The position numbers and the translations under genes are program-made. Shown in pieces: positions 1 through 9,153 of a DNA stretch of 64,000 nucleotides. This DNA comes from Nocardia macrotermitis (lineage in GTDB: Bacteria; Actinomycetota; Actinomycetes; Mycobacteriales; Mycobacteriaceae): assembly GCF_009604405.1 (NCBI RefSeq), contig NZ_WEGK01000003.1:496001-560000 (forward strand), in the 5' to 3' direction. The first letter of the stretch is position 1; every line of letters begins with the position of its first letter. The notes beneath the pieces are model-generated. The model ran no database searches. It was not told the DNA's origin and saw only the letters and a list, made by a program, of their open reading frames with translations.

Positions 1-1092
1 GTCGATCTGGCCACCGATCCGCTCGGGCATCCGAATCTCGAGGTGGCCGCCGATCCGGCGCGGCCGAACGTGTCGGTGTCCATCGCGCATGGCATCCGGC
101 GCTTCGAATTCATGATCCACGACGACGAATCCGATGAACTGGCCGAGGATCCCGCGTTCGCCCAGCGCCTGATCGCGCCGTTCATACCGCATCCCGACCG
201 GCTCGAGGTCATCCGGCGGCGGGTGTACACGCATCATTCGCGGATCGCGGGATCGTTCCGCAAGGGCCGGATGTTCCTGGCCGGTGACGCGGCGCATCTG
301 ATGCCGGTGTGGCAGGGCCAGGGATACAACAGCGGCATCCGCGACGCGGCCAATCTCGGCTGGAAGCTCGCCGCGGTCGTCACGGGTAAGGCCGGTGACG
401 GGCTGCTCGACAGCTACGACCTCGAACGCCGCAAGCACGCACGGGCCATGATCGACCTGTCCACCATGGTCGGCAAGGTGATCTCGCCGACCGACCGGAA
501 GGTGGCCGCGGCGCGGGACGTGCTGGTCCGTGCGGCGGCCGCGATCCCGCCGGTGCGCCGATACGTGCTGGGCATGCGATTCAAGCCGATGCCGAAATAC
601 GAGCAGGGCGCGGTGGTGCACACCTGGTCCCGCACAACGAAATCCGCGGTGGGCACGCTGTTCATCCAGCCGCGCGTCGACACCCGCGAACAGTCGAACG
701 TGCTGCTGGACGAGGTACTCGGCCCCTGGTTCGCGGTGCTGTGCTGGAACAACGCGCCCCGCCGTGTCCTCGGCGACACGGCGTTCGGACAGTGGAAAGC
801 GTTGGGGGCCAGGTTCTTCGAGATCCTGCCGGTCAACCAGCTGCACTGGACCGGGCACGACGATCCGGACGTGACCATCCTGGCCGATCGCGGTGGCGCG
901 CTGAAGAAATGGTTCGACGGCCAACAGGATTCGGTGCTGTTCCTGCGCCCGGACCGCTGTATCGCGGGCGCGAGCATCGCCCAGCTCGCCCCCGAGCTCA
1001 GCGCGGATCTGCTGCGCACCCTCACCGTCGTCCCGGGAGGAGGTCCCGATGCCGCTGGCACTGTGCTGCGTCTCGCACAGCCCTCTACTTGA
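1..1092 (+). CDS. mhpA: 3-(3-hydroxyphenyl)propionate hydroxylase MhpA, 5'-truncated by window
   Basis: FAD-dependent aromatic hydroxylase of the PheA/TfdB/MhpA type. By family it adds a second ring hydroxyl to a 3-hydroxyphenylpropionate-like acid, giving the catechol cleaved by the next gene product. The frame is open from base 1, so the N-terminal FAD Rossmann motif lies outside the window and 363 residues are visible. About residue 96 is the family motif [18 protein letters not shown], where the flavin ribityl and pyrophosphate bind, followed by [13 protein letters not shown] and SYDLERR. The gene overlaps mhpB by 44 bases in another frame, so the two are co-translated. The immediate MhpB neighbour supports MhpA over other flavin hydroxylases; the exact substrate is inferred. 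Confidence 0.88.
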   Translation, partial: VDLATDPLGHPNLEVAADPARPNVSVSIAHGIRRFEFMIHDDESDELAEDPAFAQRLIAPFIPHPDRLEVIRRRVYTHHSRIAGSFRKGRMFLAGDAAHLMPVWQGQGYNSGIRDAANLGWKLAAVVTGKAGDGLLDSYDLERRKHARAMIDLSTMVGKVISPTDRKVAAARDVLVRAAAAIPPVRRYVLGMRFKPMPKYEQGAVVHTWSRTTKSAVGTLFIQPRVDTREQSNVLLDEVLGPWFAVLCWNNAPRRVLGDTAFGQWKALGARFFEILPVNQLHWTGHDDPDVTILADRGGALKKWFDGQQDSVLFLRPDRCIAGASIAQLAPELSADLLRTLTVVPGGGPDAAGTVLRLAQPST

Positions 1093-2020
1093 TCTACCCG
1101 GACCGGATTCCGAGCTGCTCGACGATATCCGCGCGGCTCTGGACCGGGCCGCGGAGTTCGTCCGCGAGTTCGATCCCGAACTGGTGGTGATGTTTTCGCC
1201 CGATCACTACAACGGGTTCTTCTACAAGCTCATGCCGCCGTTCTGCATCGGCGCGGCGGCCTCGGGCGTCGGTGACTACGGCACCCACGCCGGACCACTG
1301 GACGTGCCCGCCGATCTGGCCCGCGACCTGGCCGAATCGGTGCTGGACGCGGGCGTGGACGTGGCGATGTCGATGTCGATGGAGGTCGATCACGGCACCG
1401 TGCAGCCGTTGCAGCGGCTGCTGGGCGCGGCCACCGCGCGTCCGGTGATCCCGATCTTCGTCAACTCGGTCGCGGTGCCGCTAGGTCCGCTGCGCCGGGC
1501 CGCCGCGCTGGGGGCGGCGGTCGGCGATCACCTTGCGGGCCTGGGCAAACGGGTGCTCGTGGTGGGTTCGGGCGGGTTGTCCCATGACCCTCCGATGCCC
1601 GCGCTGGCGACCGCGACGGGTCCGGCGCGCGAACGAATCCTGAACGGCGGCACCATGTCCGGCCAGCAGCGTGCCGCACGGCAGCAGCAGGTGATCGCGG
1701 TCGCGCGCGAATTCGCTTCCGGCAGCGGGCAGTTGCGCGCGCTCAATCCCGACTGGGACCTGCGGGTGCTCGGCGCGCTGGACGACGGCCGCCTGGACGA
1801 GTTCGACGACTGGTCCAACCCGTGGATCACCGAGGTCGCGGGCAACTCCGCACACGAGGTGCGCACCTGGGTCGCGGCCTTCGGCGCGCTCGCGAGCCAG
1901 GGCCCCTACGGGACCACCGTGCGCTACTACCGGCCCGCCCCCGCGCTGATCGCCGGATTCGCCGTGCGCACCGCGCTCCCACAGCGCGATCTCGATTCGA
2001 CCAGCAGGAGGCAGCCGTGA
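1049..2020 (+). CDS. mhpB: 2,3-dihydroxyphenylpropionate 1,2-dioxygenase MhpB (LigB-type extradiol)
   Basis: Fe(II) class III extradiol dioxygenase that opens a 3-substituted catechol by meta cleavage. It has 323 residues, close to E. coli MhpB (about 314). The N-terminus [14 protein letters not shown] is typical. His115 (in [10 protein letters not shown]) and His179 (in GLSHDPP) fall at the same numbers as the two catalytic histidines described for E. coli Mhp[12 protein letters not shown] near residue 50 is also conserved. The start is set by GGGAGGAGG about 7 bases upstream. The stop overlaps the next start by 4 bases (GTGA). A natural 2,3-dihydroxycinnamate-type substrate is likely but not proven. 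Confidence 0.93.
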   Translation: MPLALCCVSHSPLLDLPGPDSELLDDIRAALDRAAEFVREFDPELVVMFSPDHYNGFFYKLMPPFCIGAAASGVGDYGTHAGPLDVPADLARDLAESVLDAGVDVAMSMSMEVDHGTVQPLQRLLGAATARPVIPIFVNSVAVPLGPLRRAAALGAAVGDHLAGLGKRVLVVGSGGLSHDPPMPALATATGPARERILNGGTMSGQQRAARQQQVIAVAREFASGSGQLRALNPDWDLRVLGALDDGRLDEFDDWSNPWITEVAGNSAHEVRTWVAAFGALASQGPYGTTVRYYRPAPALIAGFAVRTALPQRDLDSTSRRQP

Positions 2021-3792
2021 CAGCAGAGACCACCGGAACCACGGAAACCGGTGCCGCACACCAGGATGACGCCTTCGACCGCACCGTGGACGTGCTGGTG
2101 GTCGGCTCGGGCGGCGGCGGGATGACCGCGGGCCTGGCCGCTCGGGCCGCGGGCCTGCGCACCCTGATCGTCGAGAAGTCCGCGCACTACGGCGGCTCCA
2201 CCGCGCTGTCCGGCGGCGGCATCTGGGTGCCCAACGCCCCCGCCCAGGTCCGCGACGGCTACAGCCCCGATCCCGAGGGCGTGGTCCAATACCTGCGCAC
2301 CATCACCCGCGGTCTGGTCACCGAGGAACGCCTGCGCGCCTACGTGGAGACCGCGCCGGAGATGATGGAGTTTCTCGAGCGCAGCAGCGACTGGTTCGAA
2401 TTCGTCTGGAAGCCGGGCTATGCCGACTACTACCCGGAACTTCCCGGCGGCTCGGGCGAGGGCAGCACCATCAACGTCCCGCCGATCGATCTGCGCAAGC
2501 TCGGCCCCGACGAGGAGCAGCTGCTCCAGCCGCTTGCCCTCGCGCCGAAGGGAATCTGGCTGGGCCCCAAGGATCTTCGGATGTTCTACCAGGTCCGGCA
2601 GAACTGGCGCGGCAAGGCCGTGCTGGTCAAGCTGGTGTGGCGGATGTTCCGGGCCCGGGTGTTCGGGGATCGCATCGCCGCGATCGGCCAGTCGCTGATG
2701 GCCCGCATGCGCCTGGCCCTGCGCGAGCACGAGGTGCCGCTGTGGCTCGATTCCCCGATGAAATCCCTGATCACCGGGCCGGACGGCGAGGTGATCGGCG
2801 CGATCGTCGAACAGGACGGCCGCGAACTGCGGGTGCGCGCCGAGGGCGGTGTCATCCTGGCGACCGGTGGATTCGAGCACGACATGGTGTGGCGCAAGGA
2901 ATTGTGCCCGGAGATCGATCAGGACTGGAGTTTCGGCAATCCGGCCTCGATGGGCGACGGGATCCGCGCGGGCCAGGAGGTCGGCGCCGACACCGATCTG
3001 CTGGACGAGGCGTGGTGGTTCCCGTCGATCCAATGGCCCGACGGCCGAATGCAATTCATGCTCAACGAGCGGATGATGCCCGCCCAGTTCATCGTCAACG
3101 GCGCGGGTAAGCGATACATCAACGAGGCCGCGCCCTACATGGATTTCGGCCACGCGATGATCGAGGGGCAGCGCTCGGGCGTCACGCACATCCCGAGCTG
3201 GTTGATCACCGATTCGCGGTCCTGGCACCGGTACGTCGTCGCGGGACATCTGCCCATTCCGAAGGTCCCGTTCGCGCCGGTGCCGACCGGCGGGAAGATC
3301 CCGCAGGCGTGGCTGGACTCCGGCGTGGTGAAACAGGCGAACTCGTGGGCCGAACTCGCCGCGAAGATCGACGTGCCCGCGGACCAATTGGCCGCCACCG
3401 CAGAGCGTTTCAACGAACTCGCGCGCAAGGGCCACGACGACGACTTCCAGCGCGGGGACAGCGTCTACGACAACTACTACGGCGACCCCACCCTGCCCAA
3501 CCCCAACCTGCACCCGCTGGGCAAACCGCCCTACTACGCGTTCCGGATGGTGCCCGGGGATCTGGGCACCTCCGGCGGTCTGCGCACCGACGAGTTCGCC
3601 CGGGTGCTGCGGGCGGACGGCACGGTCGTCGCCGGTCTCTACGCGACCGGTAACACGACCGCCGCGGTGATGGGCCGCAGCTATGCCGGGGCCGGGGCCA
3701 CCATCGGACCCGCGATGACCTTCGGATACATAGCGGCCCAGCACATTTCAGCACAGCAGACGACCACCGATCCCAACGGAGGAAGTAAATGA
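2017..3792 (+). CDS. FAD-dependent 3-ketosteroid Delta1-dehydrogenase-like oxidoreductase
   Basis: Flavoprotein of the KstD/fumarate-reductase fold, which desaturates ketone-activated six-membered rings. It has 591 residues from GTG 2017; an open extension upstream is antisense-like and has no [14 protein letters not shown] near residue 28 binds FAD, followed by [17 protein letters not shown], a KstD signature. Tyrosine-bearing segments resembling the KstD active site are visible: [22 protein letters not shown] and [18 protein letters not shown]. The RBS lies inside the mhpB end (AGGAGG). Placed between a ring-cleaving dioxygenase and a flavin monooxygenase, it could aromatise an alicyclic substrate before hydroxylation and cleavage. 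That role is inference; true steroid activity is not implied. Confidence 0.82.
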   Translation: MTAETTGTTETGAAHQDDAFDRTVDVLVVGSGGGGMTAGLAARAAGLRTLIVEKSAHYGGSTALSGGGIWVPNAPAQVRDGYSPDPEGVVQYLRTITRGLVTEERLRAYVETAPEMMEFLERSSDWFEFVWKPGYADYYPELPGGSGEGSTINVPPIDLRKLGPDEEQLLQPLALAPKGIWLGPKDLRMFYQVRQNWRGKAVLVKLVWRMFRARVFGDRIAAIGQSLMARMRLALREHEVPLWLDSPMKSLITGPDGEVIGAIVEQDGRELRVRAEGGVILATGGFEHDMVWRKELCPEIDQDWSFGNPASMGDGIRAGQEVGADTDLLDEAWWFPSIQWPDGRMQFMLNERMMPAQFIVNGAGKRYINEAAPYMDFGHAMIEGQRSGVTHIPSWLITDSRSWHRYVVAGHLPIPKVPFAPVPTGGKIPQAWLDSGVVKQANSWAELAAKIDVPADQLAATAERFNELARKGHDDDFQRGDSVYDNYYGDPTLPNPNLHPLGKPPYYAFRMVPGDLGTSGGLRTDEFARVLRADGTVVAGLYATGNTTAAVMGRSYAGAGATIGPAMTFGYIAAQHISAQQTTTDPNGGSK

Positions 3793-5087
3793 AGATATCC
3801 CTGTTCTACGAATTCGCCCTGCCGCGCCCGTGGGTCCCCGACGACGAGCGGCAGATGTTCCAGGACGGGCTGGACGAGGTCGAGGCCGCCGACAAGGCCG
3901 GTTTCTCCACGGTGTGGCTGACCGAGCACCACTTCCTCGAGGAGTACTGCCACTCGACCGCGCCCGAGATGTTCCTGGCCGCGGCGAGCCAGCGCACCAA
4001 GGACATTCGGCTCGGCTTCGGCGTCATGCACATGCCGCCCGCGATCAACCATCCCGCGCGCGTCGCCGAGCGGGTCTCCACGCTGGACCTGATCTCCAAC
4101 GGGCGCGTGGAATTCGGCACCGGTGAGTCCTCCTCGGTGGGTGAGCTGGCCGGATTCAATATCGACCCCGCCGACAAGCGCGGTCAGTGGGAGGAGGCCC
4201 TCGACGTCGCTATCCGCTGCATGATCGAGGAGCCGTTCACCGGATTCAAGGGCAATCACATCGAGATGCCCGCCCGCAACGTCATCCCGAAGCCCGCGCA
4301 GCGGCCGCATCCGCCGGTGTGGGTGGCCTGTACGCGGCCGTCCTCGGTGCAGATGGCGGCCCAGAAGGGTATCGGCGCACTGAGTTTCGCGTACACCGGC
4401 CCGGGTCCGCTGGCCGAGCGCGTGCGCGGCTACTACCAGGAATTCGAGGACAAGGCCGAGCCGACCATCCCGATCCTGAACCCGAACATCCTGGCCATCG
4501 GCGGCGACCTGTCGATGATGGTCGCCCCCACCGACGAGCAGGCGTTGCAGCGCCTCGGCGTCGGCGGCGGGTTCTTCTCGTTCGGCATCATGCACTACTA
4601 CATGACCGGCCAGCACACCCCCGGTCGCACCGGCGTCTGGGATCGCTACCTGGACGCGGTCAAGGAGGACGAGACCCTCGCCTACGGTCCCGGCCGCGGC
4701 GCGATCGGCTCGCCGGACACCGTGCGCGAATTCCTGCGCGGCTACGAGGAGAGCGGGGTCGACGAGATCATCCTGCTGCTGAACCCGCGCAGCCACGAGG
4801 GCACCATGGAGTCCATCGAACTGATGGGCAAGGAAGTACTGCCCGAGTTCATCGAGCGTGACGAGAAGCAGGTCGCGGCCAAGGCCAAGCGGCTCGAGCC
4901 GATCATCGAGAAGGTCGAGGCGCGCCGGAAGCCTTTGGCGGGACCGGAATTCGACGAGAGCTACTCCTTCGGCGGGCTGCCCACCGGACGCGGCGGCAAG
5001 TTCACCGCGAGCGAGATCCCCGAGGCCATGGCCGAGATCAACGAGGGCCGGGTGCAGGCCGCCCAGCGCGCCAAGGACGAGCAGTAG
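3789..5087 (+). CDS. LLM-class flavin-dependent monooxygenase
   Basis: Bacterial-luciferase-fold monooxygenase of 432 residues, expected to use reduced FMN from a separate reductase. The N-terminus [15 protein letters not shown], the WLTEHHFLEEYCHSTAPE segment and RVEFGTGESSSVGELAGF are typical of this family, as is the HPARVAERVSTLDLISNG strand. It starts within the preceding stop (ATGA) after GGAGGA. The FMN reductase at 6944 in the same operon is the obvious source of reduced flavin. The reaction (hydroxylation, Baeyer-Villiger or C-C scission) cannot be told from sequence. The C-terminal 60 residues are charged and extend past the barrel. Confidence 0.88.
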   Translation: MKISLFYEFALPRPWVPDDERQMFQDGLDEVEAADKAGFSTVWLTEHHFLEEYCHSTAPEMFLAAASQRTKDIRLGFGVMHMPPAINHPARVAERVSTLDLISNGRVEFGTGESSSVGELAGFNIDPADKRGQWEEALDVAIRCMIEEPFTGFKGNHIEMPARNVIPKPAQRPHPPVWVACTRPSSVQMAAQKGIGALSFAYTGPGPLAERVRGYYQEFEDKAEPTIPILNPNILAIGGDLSMMVAPTDEQALQRLGVGGGFFSFGIMHYYMTGQHTPGRTGVWDRYLDAVKEDETLAYGPGRGAIGSPDTVREFLRGYEESGVDEIILLLNPRSHEGTMESIELMGKEVLPEFIERDEKQVAAKAKRLEPIIEKVEARRKPLAGPEFDESYSFGGLPTGRGGKFTASEIPEAMAEINEGRVQAAQRAKDEQ

Positions 5088-5107
5088 CGGTAGCGAGGTA
5101 ATCGACG

Positions 5108-5929
5108 ATGGGACGAACAGATCAGCTGTGGCGCTATGACGGTCGCCGGGTCGTGGTGACCGGATGCTCCTCGGGCATCGGCGCGTGCGTGGCCGAACAG
5201 GTGCGGGAGCTGGGCGGGACGGTGATCGGGCTGGATCTGGCCGAGCCGTCCGGTGAACTCGACGGGTTCCACCGGGTGGACATGGCCGACGCCGACTCGA
5301 TCGACCGCGCCGTGGCCGCGATCGGCGGACCGGTGGACGCGCTGTTCAATGTCGCCGGGGTGTCCTCGGGCATCGGCGATCCGCTGAAGGTCGTCACCAT
5401 CAATTTCCTGGGCCTGCGCCGCTTCACCGAGGCGCTGGCGGCGGGAATGGGCCCGGACTCGACGATCGTGAGCGTGTCCTCGCTCGCCGCGTCCGGGTAC
5501 CTCGAGCACCGCGAGCAGTCCGACGGACTGCTCGCGACCACCGATATGGCCGACGGAATCGCTTGGTGCACAAGCAATCCCGAGGCGATCGCGGACGGCG
5601 GCTACCGGCTGTCGAAAGAGGCGATCATCTACTACACGATGCGCAACGCCGTCCCGCTGGGCGCGCGGGGCATCCGCATCAACTGCACCGGGCCGGGGGT
5701 CACCGAGACCCCCATCCTGGATCAGCTGCGCTCGGCGTACGGGGCGCAGTATCTCGACACCATCCCCAAACCGCTCGGCCGCGTCTGCGAGCCGGCCGAG
5801 CAGGCGGCCGTCCTGGTGTTCCTCAACAGCCGGGCCGCCAGCTATGTGCACGGCCAGGTGCTGTGGGTGGACGGCGGCAATGTGGCCGCGCGGATCGCGG
5901 GCACATCCACCACAGAAGGAGAGGCATAG
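5108..5929 (+). CDS. SDR-family oxidoreductase
   Basis: Classical short-chain dehydrogenase of 273 residues. The cofactor motif VTGCSSGIGA sits near residue 18, NVAGVSSG replaces the usual NNAG, the catalytic serine is in VSSLAASG, and YRLSKEAI supplies Tyr and Lys. A roughly 25-residue insert between the Ser and Tyr motifs resembles coniferyl-alcohol/3-alpha-hydroxysteroid dehydrogenase relatives (recognition by eye, not a search). Its stop shares one base with the GTG start of the cyclase gene. It probably oxidises a secondary alcohol or reduces a ketone intermediate of the pathway encoded around it. Confidence 0.88.
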   Translation: MGRTDQLWRYDGRRVVVTGCSSGIGACVAEQVRELGGTVIGLDLAEPSGELDGFHRVDMADADSIDRAVAAIGGPVDALFNVAGVSSGIGDPLKVVTINFLGLRRFTEALAAGMGPDSTIVSVSSLAASGYLEHREQSDGLLATTDMADGIAWCTSNPEAIADGGYRLSKEAIIYYTMRNAVPLGARGIRINCTGPGVTETPILDQLRSAYGAQYLDTIPKPLGRVCEPAEQAAVLVFLNSRAASYVHGQVLWVDGGNVAARIAGTSTTEGEA

Positions 5930-6924
5930 TGGCCACCCTGACCGAATTCCGGCGCGTCGCCGAACAAGTGAGCAACTGGGGCCGCTGGGGCGCGGCCGAC
6001 GAGCTCGGCACGCTCAACTTCATCACCCCGGACAAGATCGCGCAGGCGGCGGGGCTGGTGCGGCACGGGCGGGTGTTCCCGCTCGGGGTCGACTTCGATT
6101 CCTCGGGACCGCAGGGGGCGTTCAAGTTCCGGCAGAACCCGGTGCACGTGATGACCGTCGACGGCGGCGACGCGCGGACCATGGCGCAGTACGGACCGCA
6201 GTGGGCGGCAAACGGTTTCGGTCAGGAGTTCGGTGGATTCTTTGCCGGAGAAGAGAATCCGTTCCGGTTCAACGACGACATGATCGTCATGCCGTTGCAG
6301 GCGGCCACGCAGTGGGACGCCCTGTCGCACGTCTACTACGACGAGAAGCTGTACAACGGATTTCCGGCCGATTCGGTGACCAGCGCGGGTGCGTTCCACT
6401 GCGGGATCGACAAGGTCGACGGCAAGGGCATCACCACCCGCGGCGTGCTGCTGGATCTGGTGCGGCATCGCGGCGCGGACGTCTTCCTCGAGCCCGGAAA
6501 CCCCATCACGCCGGACGAATTGGACGAAGTGGCCAAGGCGCAGGGCGTGGAGATCGGCCGCGGTGACATCGTGCTCGTGCGCACCGGCTGGTGGTCCCGG
6601 TTCCAGGAGACCCGCGACGGTGCCGAACCGTATTCGGGCCTGGACTGGATGTGCGCCAAGTGGTTGCACGAACGGGAAGTGGCCGCCGTGGCCGCGGACA
6701 ACCTGATGGTCGAGGACGTGGTGTCCGGCGTCGAGGGCACCTTCCTGCCGATGCACATGCTGTGCCTGCGCGATATCGGCCTGATGCTCGGCGAGTACTG
6801 GGATCTGACCGCCCTGGCCGCGGATTGCGCCGCCGACGGGGTGTACGAATTCCAGCTCGTCGCACCGCCTTTGCGGGTCGTCGGCGCGGTCGGCTCCCCG
6901 ATCAACCCCATCGCGATCAAATAA
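5929..6924 (+). CDS. Cyclase-family protein (kynurenine formamidase-like hydrolase)
   Basis: Member of the metal-dependent cyclase/KynB superfamily, which hydrolyses amides, lactones or cyclic ketones. It has 331 residues from GTG 5929, preceded by AGAAGGAGAGG. The motif QWDALSHVYYD near residue 124 stands where the family has HxGTHxD metal ligands, so the site is partly divergent as in plant-type and actinobacterial homologues. RGVLLDL, GDIVLVRTGWW and the C-terminal FQLVAPPLRVVGAVGSPINPIA are family hallmarks. Operon position after the monooxygenase and SDR suggests hydrolytic opening of an oxidised ring. A long upstream extension in this frame overlaps the SDR gene and is not used. Confidence 0.83.
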   Translation: MATLTEFRRVAEQVSNWGRWGAADELGTLNFITPDKIAQAAGLVRHGRVFPLGVDFDSSGPQGAFKFRQNPVHVMTVDGGDARTMAQYGPQWAANGFGQEFGGFFAGEENPFRFNDDMIVMPLQAATQWDALSHVYYDEKLYNGFPADSVTSAGAFHCGIDKVDGKGITTRGVLLDLVRHRGADVFLEPGNPITPDELDEVAKAQGVEIGRGDIVLVRTGWWSRFQETRDGAEPYSGLDWMCAKWLHEREVAAVAADNLMVEDVVSGVEGTFLPMHMLCLRDIGLMLGEYWDLTALAADCAADGVYEFQLVAPPLRVVGAVGSPINPIAIK

Positions 6925-6943
6925 CGAGCCTGGAGGTTTCGAC

Positions 6944-7558
6944 ATGACCGCAAGTACGACCAGTGCGGACCCCGCCGTGGCGGCGCGCGACGGACGGCCG
7001 TTCGTCGTCGGCCTCGGCGGCACGTTGCGCGCGGGTTCGACGACCGAACGGGCGCTGCGGCACTGCCTTTCGGCCGTCGAGCGCCAGGGCGGGCGCACCG
7101 CGTTGTTCTGCGGTGCGGACATCAACCTGCCCATGTACAACCCGCACGACCCCGAGCGCACGCCCGAGGCGATCGCGTTGATCGAGGCGTTGCGCAGTGC
7201 GGACGCGGTGGTGATCGGCTCGCCCGGCTACCACGGCGGCATCTCCGGACTGGTGAAGAACGCGCTGGACTACATCGAGGATCTGCGCGGCGACCCGACG
7301 GTCTACCTGGACAACAAACCGCTGGGCTGCATCACCTGTGCGTACGGCTGGCAGGCCGCGGTCGGCACGCTGGGCCAGCTGCGGGCGATCGGCCACGCCC
7401 TGCGCGCGTGGCCGACACCACTCGGCGTGCCGATCAATTCGGCCGATCCGATCTGGGACGCCGAGGGGAACCTGTCCGACGAGACCGTCGCAGCGCAGCT
7501 GGATCTGCTCGCCACCCAGGTGCTCACCTTCGCCCCGGCGGGCGGTGCGCGGGCGTGA
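6944..7558 (+). CDS. NAD(P)H-dependent FMN reductase
   Basis: Flavodoxin-fold FMN reductase of 204 residues. GLGGTLRAGSTTERAL near residue 23 is the FMN phosphate loop, and SPGYHGGISGLVKNALDY is the conserved flavin/dimer motif of the SsuE/NADPH-dependent FMN reductase family. It likely supplies reduced FMN to the luciferase-type monooxygenase encoded two genes upstream. TGGAGG precedes the ATG. The stop overlaps the GTG of the next gene (GTGA), coupling it to the RibBA-like protein. Confidence 0.9.
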   Translation: MTASTTSADPAVAARDGRPFVVGLGGTLRAGSTTERALRHCLSAVERQGGRTALFCGADINLPMYNPHDPERTPEAIALIEALRSADAVVIGSPGYHGGISGLVKNALDYIEDLRGDPTVYLDNKPLGCITCAYGWQAAVGTLGQLRAIGHALRAWPTPLGVPINSADPIWDAEGNLSDETVAAQLDLLATQVLTFAPAGGARA

Positions 7559-8721
7559 GTTCCCGGACACCGGATCCGGCCGCGGTGCGCGCGGCGATCA
7601 CCGCGCTGCGCCGCGGCCGAATGGTGTTGCTGGTCAGCGAGATCGACGGCGGGTATCGCGGCGATCTGGTGCTGGCCGCCGAGCGGGCGACCGCGGAGTC
7701 GGTCAACCTGCTCGGCGGCATCGGGCGCGGGCTGGTGCACGTGGCCATGCGGTCGGCGGCGCTGGACCGGCTCGAGATCCCGCCTGCCGATCCGTCCATG
7801 ACGGGTCCGGGGCGAGCGCGGTTCCGCGTGCCGGTGGGTTCGGTCGCGGCGGGCGCGCATGCCTCGCAGCGAGCGAAAACCATTCGTGCGCTTGCGGATC
7901 CGGCGAGCATGCCGGGCGACTTCGGTCGTCTCGGGCACGTCTTTCCGCTCGGCTGCGCCGAACTGGGCGTGCTCGAGGCGCCCGCGCCGCCCGAAGCCGC
8001 GATGGATCTGGCCGAGCAGGCCGGGATGTCGGCGGCGGGTGTGCTGTGCGAGGTCTGCGGGGCCGACGGGGAAGCGGCCCAGCTCCCCGAACTCCTCGAA
8101 CTCGGTGCCGCGCACGGCTTTCCGGTGGTGTCGATCGAGGACCTGATCGCCTACCGCCGCCGCGAACTGTGCCGGGTGGAACGCCGCGGCGTCGCACGAA
8201 TCCCCTTGCCGGTGGGCGAATTCCGCGCGGTCGGCTTCATCGACGGCCTCGGCCGCGACCACATCGCCTTCGTCCACGGCCAACCCAGAGCCGATCGCGT
8301 GCCGTTGGTACGAGTCCACGTGGAATGCCTGTTCGGCGACACGCTGGGCTCCCTGTTCTGCGACTGCGGCGCGAGATTCGAGCGTGCGCTGGAACTGATC
8401 GCCCACGCGGGCCACGGCGTGCTCGTCTACGTGCGTTCCCGCGACGCCGTCCTACGAGGTCTGCCCACAGGCGAGAACCACACTGCCACAACGCATCAGG
8501 TCGACCCTTCCGACCTGCTGTCTGCCTTCGAAATCCTCGACGAACTCGGCCTGCACGAGATCCGCCTGCTCACCGCCCCCGACGAGGACCCCTACCTCCC
8601 CGACCAGGTCCGCATCCTCGACCGGATCGCGTTGACCGCCGACGCGCACGAAATATCCGACCGGCCATCGTTTCGGGCCGATGCCGCATCGACCCAGGGG
8701 CCGATCGGAAAGGTCTCGTGA
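7555..8721 (+). CDS. Divergent RibBA homologue (DHBP synthase + GTP cyclohydrolase II folds), probably not catalytic as RibBA
   Basis: A 388-residue two-domain protein aligned by eye to RibBA. The N-terminal half keeps GHVFPL and a SAAGVLCEV-like strand, but the usual DEDRENEGD metal/substrate loop reads SEIDGGYRGD and the GHTEA histidine motif reads APPEA. In the C-terminal half the GTP cyclohydrolase II zinc cysteines are kept (ECLFGDTLGSLFCDCG, residues about 257-272), but the GRGIGL..K.RAY segment is replaced by SRDAVLRGLPTGENH. It starts by GTGA overlap with the FMN reductase. The context suggests a flavin-related or recruited function, not housekeeping riboflavin synthesis. The final 25 residues are low in similarity to anything I recognise. 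Confidence 0.75.
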   Translation: MSSRTPDPAAVRAAITALRRGRMVLLVSEIDGGYRGDLVLAAERATAESVNLLGGIGRGLVHVAMRSAALDRLEIPPADPSMTGPGRARFRVPVGSVAAGAHASQRAKTIRALADPASMPGDFGRLGHVFPLGCAELGVLEAPAPPEAAMDLAEQAGMSAAGVLCEVCGADGEAAQLPELLELGAAHGFPVVSIEDLIAYRRRELCRVERRGVARIPLPVGEFRAVGFIDGLGRDHIAFVHGQPRADRVPLVRVHVECLFGDTLGSLFCDCGARFERALELIAHAGHGVLVYVRSRDAVLRGLPTGENHTATTHQVDPSDLLSAFEILDELGLHEIRLLTAPDEDPYLPDQVRILDRIALTADAHEISDRPSFRADAASTQGPIGKVS

Positions 8722-9153
8722 TGAGCACAACCGGTGCGCCGACTCGAGTTTCGAGGTCGCGATGTTGAGCGAACTACGCCGAGAGGACTTGCGCTGCAAC
8801 GCCCATGGTGTTCGTGCGCAGGCGTGCTGCCTGGCTCCGATACGTGTTGTCGGCACCGGAATGACGACTGAGAATATCTGTGCCACAAAAGGACTGGCTC
8901 TGTTGGGCACTCGGTGGTTGTGCGCCTTCCCGACGGTCCGCTCGGAAGCACATAACGCTGGCGGTGCTCGACACGACGGCCGCGGCAGGCTACGCAGAGT
9001 GCGTGCCCGGAGGCTGTGCTGTGACGACCGAATGTGTACAAGAGACAAGGGATTGACACACCGCAGCGATGTTGCGAGATCTTGGGAGAGTCGGCCGTGG
9101 AGCGGGAGCAGAGGGCCGCTCGCTGTCGGGGCGATAGTGGAAGGGGATCAGCG
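8722..9153. other. 432-base gene-free gap inside the operon, atypical composition
   Basis: No convincing gene. The stretch is visibly less GC-rich than its neighbours and its short open frames lack known motifs. A 15-codon frame starts at 8721 and stops at once, possibly the stub of a lost gene. It contains a Tn5-end-like 16-mer at 9032-9047, a TTGACA at 9053-9058 that could be a -35 element for the following hydrolase, and the RBS AAGGGG just before 9154. It looks like an insertion or deletion scar. Confidence 0.5.
9032..9047 (+). other. Sequence matching 15 of 16 bases of the Tn5 mosaic-end core
   Basis: ATGTGTACAAGAGACA differs by one base from the Tn5 mosaic end core ATGTGTATAAGAGACA. 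It lies in the compositionally odd gap before the hydrolase gene. It may be chance, a relic of an IS4-family end, or a library-adapter artefact at a contig join. No transposase or second end is visible nearby. Confidence 0.4.

Noticed and set aside
1927..3744. 605-codon open frame antisense to the KstD-like gene
   Set aside because: Its residues are only the antisense of a strongly conserved flavoprotein gene, with no domain of its own; typical for GC-rich DNA.
5563..5928. Upstream extension of the cyclase frame
   Set aside because: Overlaps the SDR gene out of frame; GTG 5929 has a good RBS and gives normal length.
9034..9153. N-terminal extension of the alpha/beta hydrolase starting MYKRQ
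   Set aside because: It translates the Tn5-end-like sequence, has no RBS and no homology to hydrolases; ATG 9154 has AAGGGG and the normal family start.
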